From Chitinophagales bacterium (lineage in GTDB: Bacteria > Bacteroidota > Bacteroidia > Chitinophagales > Chitinophagaceae), in the NCBI GenBank assembly GCA_021323755.1, contig JAJPKJ010000044.1, forward strand, positions 30,723 to 94,722: 64,000 bases of DNA, given 5' to 3'. The notes under the pieces are model-generated. The model was not told the origin of the DNA and ran no database searches. It saw only the letters and a program-made list of their open reading frames with translations. Below, one piece after another: positions 9,601 to 18,153 of this stretch. Every line of letters begins with the position of its first letter. The first letter of the stretch is position 1. A program made the position numbers and the translations under genes.

Positions 9601-11067
9601 GTATCCGGCAAACTTCCAGTCGGAAGATTCATTGTCCGGTTTGCTTTTTTTATTGAATACGGCAATTCCCTGTATCGCATCCCCCCCAAGAACAATATTT
9701 GGAAATTTTTTTGGATGAAAGAGCATGGCCAGCTGTAGATTGCCGCTAAGTGAGGGCTGAACCAATACAGTCTTATTATTTTTAATGGAGTATAAACCAT
9801 CCGTTGCTACAAGCATTTCATTTCCCACATCTAAGAATTGAAACACCTGGTTTGTTGAAACTACTTTTACAGGTTCAAACATTCTCTTTGCATTATTGAA
9901 CCGGAGCAGACCATTGGTAGTCCCCAAATACATAACGCCCTTAAATCGCTGCGCGCAAAGAGTGGCGGTAGTAATGCCAGATTGAACGGTAAATTGTGTT
10001 AAGGGAGAGGATGTTTGTACGCGGGATATGCCATTGTCTAACGCAAGCCATAAATTGTCTTTACTGTCGGCATAAATTCCATATACTGATTCATCCTGTA
10101 AACCGGTTTCGCGGTTAATGACTTGTAAAGTCTTCCCTTCTTTGTTTATAATGATGAGTCCCTTGCCGGCAGTAGCCAAGGCAAAAGACCCGTCTTTCAA
10201 AACAATACCTTTATAAAGGGTTGCTTTTAAAAGAGAATCAGAATCCGTATGAAAATGAGTGAAAGTTTTTCCATTAAAAAGATATAAACCACTATAAAAC
10301 ATACCGATCAAATATGTTTTATCGCCCGTAACAGATGGATATGGCAACATAACCTGAACACGTTCCTTTCCTAAAAATTCACTTCCCGGAATTAACTGCA
10401 AGGAATCGTTTACCATTTTAAAAAGCCCAAGTTTTTGCTGATGAACAATTAATGTACCATCAAGATAAAAACTGTACATAAACCTTGATACCGGTTCCCA
10501 GGTTTTTAATTCTCCCGTAACTCCGTCACCTGCTTTATTTTCTGTGAAACGAAATATTCTTTCGCGCGACTGAAAATAAACTCCGTCAAGAGTAGCATGA
10601 ACTGTCCAAACGTCGTTGAAATTACGCAGGGCGGGAGGAACATATTTTAGCAGTGAATTGGCCTTCGTTTGTCCAAGGCTATCAATTGACAGATATCCAA
10701 AATCGCTGATTGAGCCATAGTATGCAATACCATTTCTATTCTTTGTAAGCGCTCTTATCGCTACTGTTCCATTTGCTGCAATAGGTATTTTTTTCCATTT
10801 CACTCCGTCATATTCGAGTAGACAGCCCTGATTGCCGATATACACCAAACCCCTGTTGTCTTCAACAAGGCTCCAGTTTTGTGGGTAACCATGGTAGTCA
10901 TTTGGATGAAAATTTGTGATAAAAGGAAGTCCTTTTTCAGAAGCATCCTGCGCAGATAAAACAGAGGGGATTAATGCAATTAAAATGATTGCATTAAGTA
11001 ACAATGAATAAAATTTATTGTGCACAACAAAGCAGTTTTTGCAGGTTACCATTTTAATGAGTGTCAA
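6613..11067 (-). CDS. Hybrid sensor histidine kinase, Reg_prop/Y_Y_Y type
   Basis: A 1484-residue inner membrane sensor. A signal peptide (about 1-39) precedes a large periplasmic beta-propeller of Reg_prop repeats (about 45-690), a Y_Y_Y domain (about 695-778) and one membrane helix (about 782-803). The cytoplasmic part has a coiled coil, a GAF domain (about 840-980), a HisKA domain with His1022 (VSHELRTP), an ATPase domain (DTGIGIA, GTGLGLP), a normal receiver with Asp1336, and a second receiver-like domain (about 1408-1484). In the second receiver the acceptor Asp is replaced by Asn1456 (IILNSVF) and the domain stops about 40 residues short. Unlike classic Bacteroides HTCS proteins there is no AraC output domain. 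Output probably runs through the next two genes. An alternative start at Met6 is possible. Confidence 0.93.
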   Translation of the reverse strand: MTLIKMVTCKNCFVVHNKFYSLLLNAIILIALIPSVLSAQDASEKGLPFITNFHPNDYHGYPQNWSLVEDNRGLVYIGNQGCLLEYDGVKWKKIPIAANGTVAIRALTKNRNGIAYYGSISDFGYLSIDSLGQTKANSLLKYVPPALRNFNDVWTVHATLDGVYFQSRERIFRFTENKAGDGVTGELKTWEPVSRFMYSFYLDGTLIVHQQKLGLFKMVNDSLQLIPGSEFLGKERVQVMLPYPSVTGDKTYLIGMFYSGLYLFNGKTFTHFHTDSDSLLKATLYKGIVLKDGSFALATAGKGLIIINKEGKTLQVINRETGLQDESVYGIYADSKDNLWLALDNGISRVQTSSPLTQFTVQSGITTATLCAQRFKGVMYLGTTNGLLRFNNAKRMFEPVKVVSTNQVFQFLDVGNEMLVATDGLYSIKNNKTVLVQPSLSGNLQLAMLFHPKKFPNIVLGGDAIQGIAVFNKKSKPDNESSDWKFAGYLPGANTQGWTMVEDKDGTIWMGTQNETIFRVNIILDSTGNVDFKKSSFDRFGLQDGLGSGCGPVYAINGVAYFGADSTFYVFNKKANRFVKDSTFGKFPNAGGKDEVFIAEDSSKKAWIRFGKESVIATPQPDGTYKLDRTSLLPISERTFSQIYPENNIIWISTTDGLVRYNENMKKDYDQPFKTFVRKIEAGDNLFNPISSDSTKSNSISYKNNSLRFEYAAPFFEQEDKTKYQTWMEGFEKGWSEWGTNSYKEYTNLSEGTYHFHVRAKNVFQNISEEVVYTFTIEPPLMRSWWAYLLYALVALAIIYFIIRYRTRKLHEQRIELEKKVQERTYEVQVQAEELTTVNQISQALASQLNLDDLIKLVGDEMRQVFKANIVYLAMLDKKTNLINFPYQYGEKLPPMKFGEGIASKIINTGKPLLLNKDINQQISQLGIQRLGLPSASYLGVPIPIDDEIIGVLSVQSTTKENYFDEKDQRLLSTIAANVGVALKKARLFEEVKHAKLEAEEATKNAERANEAKSAFLSTVSHELRTPLTSVLGFAKIIKKRLEERIFPATDKSDPKTEKAIGQVSENLNVVISEGERLTHLINDVLDLAKIEAGKMEWNIENVSIPEIVDRAIAATSSLFYQRNITLEKFIEPDLPKISGDQDKLIQVVVNLISNAVKFTEQGAITCRVISKGSEIITSVSDTGIGIAEKDKAVVFEQFKQLGGDTLTDKPKGTGLGLPICKEIVEHHGGRIWLDSELGKGSTFSFALPMVKSTIVANPIHLDELVKQLRAQMAQSKFNQHKKENATILVVDDDDSIRSLLRQEFIEAGYLVEETTNGKEALNIIRDHHPDLIVLDVMMPEMNGFDLAAILKNDPQTMDIPIIVLSIVQDKARGYRIGVDRYLTKPIDTAKLFTEVGALLEQGKSRRKVMVVDEDAAAVKTLTDVLTAKGYVVFESDGKELVEKAIASQPDIIILNSVFSGKQEVVQTLRFEKGLENVLFLIYQ

Positions 11068-11328
11068 AAAAAAATTGATTACGAAAGAAAGGCTGAAAAT
11101 ATTTTTAGATAGGAAGGTTTAAAGTGCTGAAATCAATCAATCTTTAAATTTAGTGAAATCTGCCTGCAATTGTAAAATTATTTTTTTGGTTTATTTCTGC
11201 TTATTAAATGCTCGGACATGGAGAATACAAAAACTTTCTGAAGCTTATCAGCATCCTTTCGATTACTGATAAACGTTATCAATGAATCAAAAAACAGGTT
11301 TAACGATTTTAATTTCTTTTCGTTGGAA
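11068..11328. other. Intergenic region with inverted repeat
   Basis: About 260 AT-rich bases between the peptidase gene and the kinase gene. The only structure noted is TTATCAG (11245-11251) and CTGATAA (11266-11272), a 7-base inverted repeat with a 14-base loop. It is not followed by a T-tract on the minus strand, so it is not a convincing terminator. No clear -7 box for the kinase operon was found. Confidence 0.4.
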
Positions 11329-13542
11329 TTATTTCGCTCCAGGAGGACAATGCTCTTCTATAAATTTCCTGAAAACGGCAGCTAGATGTTCTGATGTTCC
11401 TGCGCCTTCATCAATTTCATGTGTCCGGTTCGGGTAAACCATCAATTGAAAAACCTTTCCATTCCGGATCAATTCATTAATCAGCTGCTCTGCATTTTTA
11501 TAATGCACATTATCATCTCCGGTTCCATGCATGTATAATAAATTTCCGGAGAGATTTTTTGCAAAATTTAAGGGTGAACACTGTTTATATGCCTCTTCAT
11601 CGTCCTGCGGCAAGCCCATGTATCGCTCGGTATAGATGTTATCATAAAAATGCTGATCAGTAACGGCAGAAACAGCGATGCCTGTTTTATAAATTTCAGG
11701 ATACCGAAACATCAGGTTCAACGTCATCGCTCCGCCTCCGCTCCAACCATGCACGGCAACACGATCGCCATCAATGAAACTCCATTTCAGAATCTGTTTT
11801 GCAGCCATTGCCTGATCGCGACTATTTATAATTCCTATCTTTTTGTAAATGGACATTCTCCATTCCGTTCCTTTCATTACCGGCGTGCCGCGATTATCCA
11901 GTGCAATTCCAATAAAACCTTTCGGAATGAACTGCGCAATGAGATCATTAAAATAAGGAACATCGCTGGCAACAGCGGATGCAGGCTCTCCATAAACAAA
12001 AAAGAATACCGGATATTTTTTTGAAGGATCAAAATCATTTGGCTTTGCCATTATGCCGTCCATCTCTACATTATCCTCCGTTTTTATTTTAAATTTTTCG
12101 AGTTTAAATCCAAGGTTCGGTTGGGTGAATACATCTTCACGTTTCGGATAAATTTTTTGATGATCTGGTAAATGAACCAATCGTAAATTATAGTTGCGAT
12201 TGATGTTTGCATTAATATGCAAAGCATATGCTGCATCTGGAGAAAAACTGTATATGTTCGTTCCTTCAAAAACAGCAGGGGTCACACGAACGGTATCTGC
12301 CTTATTAATATTCACTTTGTACAAATAGCGTTGTGTTGCGTCATAAGGAGTTGCTTCCAGGTAGACATCGCCGGTCTTATCATCATAAGCAAGAAGATTA
12401 GCATCAAAATTTCCTTTTGTTAATACTTGTTCCTGGCTACCATTATGAGAAATTTTACAAATCCTAAGCCATCCATCTTTTTCTTTTGTTCTTAAGAAGA
12501 ATTTCTTGTCGCTGCTCCAAAGCCACCATGGGCCATCCCAATCCAAAAGATTAAACGGTTCGATCCAGCCTGGTTCTTGCTTTTCACCATAAATCATGGT
12601 CGTGTTTCCAGTTGAGGCATTGCACAAATAAAATTTTGCCTGGTTCTGAAGTCGGTTAAGTTGCACAGCCATCACTTCATTATTACCCGACCAATCCATC
12701 CGGGGAATATAATTGTTAGCCGGGTCTCCGGGGATCTCCATCCATACGATTCTTTTTGATGCAATATTCACCACTCCGATTTTTACCGGCGAAGGTTTTT
12801 CACCCGCAACCGGATATTCAACTGGTTTTATGAATGGATAAATTGAATCTGTATTATCGATCATCAGATAATTTTTGGTTGCCCTTGCATCGGTATGCCA
12901 AAACGCAATCTTGGTCCCATCGTCATTCCAGCTAAATCCATCCCGAATACTCAATTCCTCCTCATAAGCCCAATCAAATGTTCCATTGATTATCCTATTG
13001 GTTCCATCATTTGTCAGTTGAGCAATGATGGTCGAATTTATTTGTTCAGTATATAAATTATGCTTGTATACATAAGCGACTGTTTTGTTATCCGGAGAAA
13101 ATTTGGCAAACTGAAGGGATGATGATGAAAATTTTTTCCCGATCTGGTGTCCTTTTCCGGAATGTAGATCGAAATACCAATAATCCCCTTTTGAATTTAC
13201 ACGCCAGACTTTTGATGAATTGGTATAAATAAGAATTTTGCTCCGGTCTTTGCTCCATACGATATTTTCAATGGAGGTGCTGAGTCCGGAAGATTTTATC
13301 TGATCGGCGCTTAATAATAATTTATTTGTCGAAAGATCTTCTGCATCATACAGATAAATTCCATCGGGTTTACTCACCCAAAAATCATGTGAATGAGGAA
13401 GCCATTTTAAACCGTATATATTAATGTTTTCATCGGGTAAAAATTCTTTATCAATATTTTTTTGGAACGTATTTAACAGCGGTTGCGCAGGCGATAAAAG
13501 AGGTAAAGAAAAGATAGCGAAAATCAAGATTGCTTTTCTCAT
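11329..13542 (-). CDS. Dipeptidyl peptidase IV (S9B family), secreted
   Basis: A 737-residue exported serine peptidase that removes dipeptides, typically Xaa-Pro, from peptide N-termini in the periplasm. A signal peptide (about 1-19) is followed by an eight-bladed DPP4 propeller (about 40-490) and an alpha/beta-hydrolase domain. The catalytic triad is Ser601 (GWSGGG), Asp676 (GTGDDN) and His708 (NRTHEI), with spacing very close to human DPP4. The double-Glu motif that binds the free N-terminus is present in DWAYEEE. It lies upstream of the kinase operon, 260 bases away, so co-regulation is uncertain. Confidence 0.94.
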   Translation of the reverse strand: MRKAILIFAIFSLPLLSPAQPLLNTFQKNIDKEFLPDENINIYGLKWLPHSHDFWVSKPDGIYLYDAEDLSTNKLLLSADQIKSSGLSTSIENIVWSKDRSKILIYTNSSKVWRVNSKGDYWYFDLHSGKGHQIGKKFSSSSLQFAKFSPDNKTVAYVYKHNLYTEQINSTIIAQLTNDGTNRIINGTFDWAYEEELSIRDGFSWNDDGTKIAFWHTDARATKNYLMIDNTDSIYPFIKPVEYPVAGEKPSPVKIGVVNIASKRIVWMEIPGDPANNYIPRMDWSGNNEVMAVQLNRLQNQAKFYLCNASTGNTTMIYGEKQEPGWIEPFNLLDWDGPWWLWSSDKKFFLRTKEKDGWLRICKISHNGSQEQVLTKGNFDANLLAYDDKTGDVYLEATPYDATQRYLYKVNINKADTVRVTPAVFEGTNIYSFSPDAAYALHINANINRNYNLRLVHLPDHQKIYPKREDVFTQPNLGFKLEKFKIKTEDNVEMDGIMAKPNDFDPSKKYPVFFFVYGEPASAVASDVPYFNDLIAQFIPKGFIGIALDNRGTPVMKGTEWRMSIYKKIGIINSRDQAMAAKQILKWSFIDGDRVAVHGWSGGGAMTLNLMFRYPEIYKTGIAVSAVTDQHFYDNIYTERYMGLPQDDEEAYKQCSPLNFAKNLSGNLLYMHGTGDDNVHYKNAEQLINELIRNGKVFQLMVYPNRTHEIDEGAGTSEHLAAVFRKFIEEHCPPGAK

Positions 13543-13834
13543 AAATCAATTTTAGTTTTAGTGAATCGCGATATGATGCGAATTGAAAGTTGATAAATTT
13601 ATTGCGATTGGCAATTATGCAACATGAAAATTATATAAACGGAAAAGATGAAGATATTTTTTTAAGGTCATCAATTATCATTGCCATTTATGAAGATTAA
13701 TTTCCGCTCCACATTTTCTTGAAACGATTCTATACTTATCTTTAAAATACAAGAGCGATCGCCACAACATTGATGTTGAAAACAAAATCAAAGGGCAAAG
13801 GGAATTTCCAGGATTTTAACAAAAAAAAAGAAAA
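13543..13834. other. Intergenic region, nothing recognised
   Basis: About 290 AT-rich bases between two leftward genes. I see no RNA fold, repeat or clear Bacteroidota promoter. Confidence 0.4.
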
Positions 13835-14671
13835 TTATTTTAGCTGATAAGCTGCAATACTGTTTTTAAAAAATGTTGGCACGTATACAATCTTGTTCTT
13901 AGCATCATAGCCAATATCAGCTGTATTGCTTTTCTGATCGCGCGTGTCCAGTAATTTCTGAACCGAACCATCTGCTTTTACATAGTAAATAATTCCGTTC
14001 CAGATAGAAACTAAAAATTCATTGGGGCTAACCTGTTCAAGCCCGTCGGTTCCGGGTTCCATGCCTTCAGCTATTTTAGTAAGTTTTTTATCCGCCGAAA
14101 TTTTATACAAGGTTCCGCTGGCAAGAACATAAAGATCTTTATCAACAGCAAGAACTCCGTTTGCTCCTGTTAATCCTTCTGCATAAACGCTGGCTTTATC
14201 ATTTTCAATACGATGGACTTTCCCTGTTTTGGAATCGGATACATAAACGATTCCATTTCCATCAACGGTGATATCATTAAGTCCTGTCGCCCCATCAACA
14301 GGTATCCGATTGATGATCATTTCTTTTTTTATATCGATCACCACAACATTATCCACATCAGCGGCGTATAATTTATTTTTATACAATCCCATTCCCTTCG
14401 GTGCATTCAATCCCTTCACCCAATCTACTTTTATTATTTTTCCATCAAGTCCCACCTTTCCGATAGAACCCATTCCGTCCTTTGCCCATGGATCTCCGTC
14501 AATATTGGAAACATAAAGAAAATTATTTGCAGAATTAAACAAAGCGGATTCGGGCACTTTTAGCACAGAATCAGTTTGCCAGAGTTTGGTCAATTGATGT
14601 TGTGCAACAACATTTTGAGAAAGAGTGAGCATCAGGGACCAGAAAAAAACAGCGGATAATATCTTTTTCAT
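13835..14671 (-). CDS. Secreted SMP-30/NHL-like beta-propeller protein
   Basis: A 278-residue exported protein. The ATG at 14671 is chosen because it places a clean signal peptide (MKKIL, then a hydrophobic core ending near VVAQ) at the N-terminus; an upstream ATG at 14698 adds only nine residues that weaken it. The remainder shows repeated blades with Asp/Asn-Gly turns (NNFLYVSNIDG, GNGIVYVSDS, NKIVYVPTF), typical of SMP-30/gluconolactonase or NHL six-bladed propellers. The metal-binding residues of true lactonases cannot be confirmed, so it may bind rather than hydrolyse a ligand. It is divergent from the lectin gene. Confidence 0.75.
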   Translation of the reverse strand: MKKILSAVFFWSLMLTLSQNVVAQHQLTKLWQTDSVLKVPESALFNSANNFLYVSNIDGDPWAKDGMGSIGKVGLDGKIIKVDWVKGLNAPKGMGLYKNKLYAADVDNVVVIDIKKEMIINRIPVDGATGLNDITVDGNGIVYVSDSKTGKVHRIENDKASVYAEGLTGANGVLAVDKDLYVLASGTLYKISADKKLTKIAEGMEPGTDGLEQVSPNEFLVSIWNGIIYYVKADGSVQKLLDTRDQKSNTADIGYDAKNKIVYVPTFFKNSIAAYQLK

Positions 14672-14820
14672 GATTATCAGTTTTGATTGAGAACACAAAT
14701 GTAAAAACGGGCAAACAAAACAAGTGCAAATTTTTTGAGAAAAAATTCATTCCATTGAATATCCAGAGTATTTTTGATGATAACACCATAATTTTAAAGA
14801 CACGCATTGTTTTTTCAAAA

Positions 14821-17184
14821 ATGAACTACCCCCGGTTACTTTTCATATGCCTGATAATAAGCGCAAATAAGCCTGTTTTTTGTCAAACCTATGTATTTGC
14901 GCAGCTTAACGGTATTCCAATGAATACAAAAGGATGGAACCTTGTTGGTGATGCACATGTGGGGAATGTGACCGGATCGGCAGATTCTGAACTCATACTG
15001 GTGCGATCGGCCAAGTTGAACAGCGGCGCCATATTTTATGGCGAACCCATCAACCTTTCCCGATGCTTCAGGTGGACAGCGGAATTTGATTTCAGAATGT
15101 TTGATGGAACGGGAGCAGATGGATTGGCTTTTTGTTTTCTTGATGTCCCCCCATCCGGTTTTGTAAACGGTGGCGGCCTCGGCATCCCTGATGCTGCCAA
15201 TGGTTTAAAAGTTTGTTTTGATACCTGGAATAATTGCATTCCTTTCGATACAGCAACCGTACACCAGGATATGCCCAAGATAGAATTAAGATGGGGCGTT
15301 GGTTATGATGATGACACTGACCCCAATAATATAATTTACGGAGAGTGCCGGTCCGGCCCAACAATCGACAATGCGGATGGAAAACTTTCATTTGTTCGCT
15401 CGCCTAATTATAATCATGCCAAGATTACTTATGATAGCGGCACTATTAAAGTGTATGTGAACGATGTATTGTATTTATCGGGATCTCAGGGATTCAATTT
15501 TAACGGCTATATGGGTTTTACGGCCAGTACCGGTGGTTATACAGATACGCATTCAATAAAGAATGTAATCATCTATACCGAGATGCCCCCTTCTGTTGCA
15601 GGCAACAGCCAGAGTTTTTGTCCCTACGACACCGTTCAGATAGGAGGACCAGCCAATCCCGCTTATGCATATTCATGGTCGCCAACCAAAGGATTAAATG
15701 ATACATCGGTATCATCGCCATTTTTGCATATCTCCAACGATTCGAGCACATCGCAATTTCATACTTACTATGTAAGAACTGCATTTAAGAATCAACCGGG
15801 ATGCGCTTCAGTCGACAGTGTAACAGTGAGAGTATATCCCAATCCCAAAGTCAATTTTGTTACCCCGGAAATCTGTTTAACGGATGCTATTGCCCAGTTT
15901 TATGACAGCAGTTATACTAACGATAATACAACCATACCTTTTTCATATTTATGGAATTTTGGCGACCCCAACGCCCAACCAGCGAATCCAAACAGCTCAT
16001 CTTTACAAAATCCAACACATCATTATAGTGCTGCCAGTAATTATATGGTTGGCCTGACAGTCACAAACAACCTGGGATGCACAGATAGTTCGTCAAAAAT
16101 ATTTACAGTTAACGGCGCAGTTCCCAAAGCAGGTTTTACCATTCATAACCCATCCGGTCTTTGCAGTAACAGCGCTGTCCAGATCATTAATAACAGCATT
16201 GTTGATTTTGGTTCAATTGTGAGAGTACAAATTTTTTGGGGTGACTCATCAGGTCTGTCTTATACAGACAGCACACCATATCCGGGCAAATCTTATACAC
16301 ACAATTATCCCAATCCGGTTTCCGCCAACAATATTATGTATACCATCCGCATGATCTCTTCATCGGGCATAATTTGTGAAAATGAATTGGATCAGCAGAT
16401 CACCATTCAACCAAGCCCGCATGTTCAATTTTCGAATATCCCTCCTGTCTGTGCTTATGACTCTGCTTTTAATTTAACCCAAGCATCAGAATTGACAGGT
16501 ATTACAGGCTCATTTTTATATTCAGGAAAAGGGATTTCTTCAGCAGGTGTATTTGATCCCCGTATTGCAGGCGCCGGAGTCGATACCCTTTTCTATAAAT
16601 ACACCGGCGCAAACGGCTGTACCGATTCCGCATATCAAACGATTTATGTGCAGGCGCCTCCAATTGTAAATGCAGGCAATGATACACTGATCGTGATTAA
16701 TCAGCCATTACAGTTATTGGTAACATCTACGGATCTTAGCGGCGATTCATTTTTATGGACACCATCGACTGGCTTAAGCGATTCAACCATTGACAATCCT
16801 GTTGCTATACTAGGAACAGGTATAGATTCAATCCAATATTTTGTAAAAGGAATTGATAGCCTGGGTTGCTATGGAGCGTCCTCCATTAAGATAAAAATTT
16901 TTAAAACTCAGCCTGACATTTTTGTACCGAATGCCTTTACGCCCGGGAAGAATATGAACAGCATTTTTAAACCGATTGCTGTGGGAATCTCCTCTCTGCA
17001 ATTTTTCCGCATTTATAACAGATCGGGAAGATTGATTTACAATACCTCTCAACTTGGTGAAGGTTGGGACGGGACAATATCGGGTAAACCGCAGGACACA
17101 GACACTTTCGTATGGATGCTCGAAGCGACAACCTACCTGGGAAAAGTGATTTATAAAAAAGGAACTGTTACCCTTATTCGTTAA
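14821..17184 (+). CDS. T9SS type B exported lectin-like/PKD protein
   Basis: A 787-residue secreted protein. The ATG at 14821 gives a signal peptide (MNYPRLLFICLII...FCQ); an earlier in-frame ATG at 14683 would place 46 charged residues before it. The N-terminal third resembles an L-type lectin domain (GADGLAFCF, GGGLGI motifs), a sugar-binding jelly roll. The middle has Ig/PKD-like domains (WNFGD, HHYSAASNY). The C-terminal 90 residues match the gliding-motility-associated (CHU_C, type B) sorting domain: VPNAFTPG, FRIYNRSGRLIY, GWDGT. It is therefore probably exported through T9SS and either released or cell-surface bound. The ligand is unknown. Confidence 0.88.
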   Translation: MNYPRLLFICLIISANKPVFCQTYVFAQLNGIPMNTKGWNLVGDAHVGNVTGSADSELILVRSAKLNSGAIFYGEPINLSRCFRWTAEFDFRMFDGTGADGLAFCFLDVPPSGFVNGGGLGIPDAANGLKVCFDTWNNCIPFDTATVHQDMPKIELRWGVGYDDDTDPNNIIYGECRSGPTIDNADGKLSFVRSPNYNHAKITYDSGTIKVYVNDVLYLSGSQGFNFNGYMGFTASTGGYTDTHSIKNVIIYTEMPPSVAGNSQSFCPYDTVQIGGPANPAYAYSWSPTKGLNDTSVSSPFLHISNDSSTSQFHTYYVRTAFKNQPGCASVDSVTVRVYPNPKVNFVTPEICLTDAIAQFYDSSYTNDNTTIPFSYLWNFGDPNAQPANPNSSSLQNPTHHYSAASNYMVGLTVTNNLGCTDSSSKIFTVNGAVPKAGFTIHNPSGLCSNSAVQIINNSIVDFGSIVRVQIFWGDSSGLSYTDSTPYPGKSYTHNYPNPVSANNIMYTIRMISSSGIICENELDQQITIQPSPHVQFSNIPPVCAYDSAFNLTQASELTGITGSFLYSGKGISSAGVFDPRIAGAGVDTLFYKYTGANGCTDSAYQTIYVQAPPIVNAGNDTLIVINQPLQLLVTSTDLSGDSFLWTPSTGLSDSTIDNPVAILGTGIDSIQYFVKGIDSLGCYGASSIKIKIFKTQPDIFVPNAFTPGKNMNSIFKPIAVGISSLQFFRIYNRSGRLIYNTSQLGEGWDGTISGKPQDTDTFVWMLEATTYLGKVIYKKGTVTLIR

Positions 17185-17244
17185 AATTAAAATACCAAGC
17201 AGGATAAAGAAACTCCTGTTGCTGTATTTTATTGATCATGTGCC

Positions 17245-18120
17245 CTACAAACCATGAATATAAGTAGCGCTGTCTTTAAATTTATCCATGTCCATTTCTA
17301 CAAAAAAATTCTTCACACCGCCTGTTTTTGCTGCAGCAAAGAATTCTTTCCAGTCAATCACACCTTGCCCGACAGGAACTTCTTTTTTATCCGCAGTCCA
17401 GTCAGATAAATGAGAAGAAATAAATCTTCCCGGATATTTATTAAAATAGGTTGAAGCCTTATAGCCAAGATTGATAACTTCAGTTTGAAATTGCATTTTG
17501 ATGAGGTTGCCATCGAATCGACCCATCAACGCATCATATATCAGCTGACCTTCTAATTGAGTAAATTCGAATTCGTGATTATGAAAACCCGTTTGCATTC
17601 CTGCACTTTTTATTTTCTCCGCTGCTTTGTTTAATTTATCCGCAGCAGCATAATAATCGTTCAAAGTTGAAGTTTTAGGCAACCAAAAAGTAGAACATAT
17701 CATTTGCGACAGCCCTAGCTGCTGCGCGAATTCTATGCTTGCATCTAATTTTTCAGGGGTAAGTTCGCCAAAACCATAATGGCAACTCGGGCAAACCAAT
17801 CCTGCATCGTTGATTGTTTTTTTGATGTCAGCTGGTTTCATCTCTTTTAGAAAACCAAATCCGATTTCAGCATATCCTTTGGGCGAACACATTTCGGTTA
17901 GTTTGTACCCCATGTCTGCCATCATTTTCAAAGTCCCCGGGAAATCCTTGGCCAAAATATTTCGTATCGGGAAAGTTTGAAACCCGATCGGCAGATCTAA
18001 CAATTTTGATTGCGATGAAATTGCCGAAAAAACGGCTGACGGGAAATATGATAAGGCAACTGTTGCGCCTATCGTTTTTGCTGCGACGCCAATAAATTTT
18101 CGTCTGTTCATCTTTTTCAT
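17245..18120 (-). CDS. Exported sugar isomerase/epimerase-like TIM barrel
   Basis: A 291-residue protein of the xylose isomerase-like/AP endonuclease 2 superfamily. It starts with a twin-arginine signal (NRRKFIG followed by a hydrophobic stretch), so it is exported folded, probably with its metal. Likely metal ligands are Glu in FHNHEFEF, His and Asp in SSHLSDW and Glu in FFVEMD. The usual Asp-containing strand reads MQFQTE, so one ligand may differ. It lies 33 bases downstream of a Gfo/Idh/MocA gene in the same direction, a common pairing in which an oxidised sugar is isomerised. Substrate unknown. Confidence 0.85.
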   Translation of the reverse strand: MKKMNRRKFIGVAAKTIGATVALSYFPSAVFSAISSQSKLLDLPIGFQTFPIRNILAKDFPGTLKMMADMGYKLTEMCSPKGYAEIGFGFLKEMKPADIKKTINDAGLVCPSCHYGFGELTPEKLDASIEFAQQLGLSQMICSTFWLPKTSTLNDYYAAADKLNKAAEKIKSAGMQTGFHNHEFEFTQLEGQLIYDALMGRFDGNLIKMQFQTEVINLGYKASTYFNKYPGRFISSHLSDWTADKKEVPVGQGVIDWKEFFAAAKTGGVKNFFVEMDMDKFKDSATYIHGL

Positions 18121-18153
18121 GTATGCGATTTTGAAAATGAAACAAAAATATTT

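Noticed and set aside
15092..15391. Long reverse-strand frames inside the lectin gene and other large genes
   Set aside because: They overlap well-supported genes, have skewed compositions and show no family motifs.
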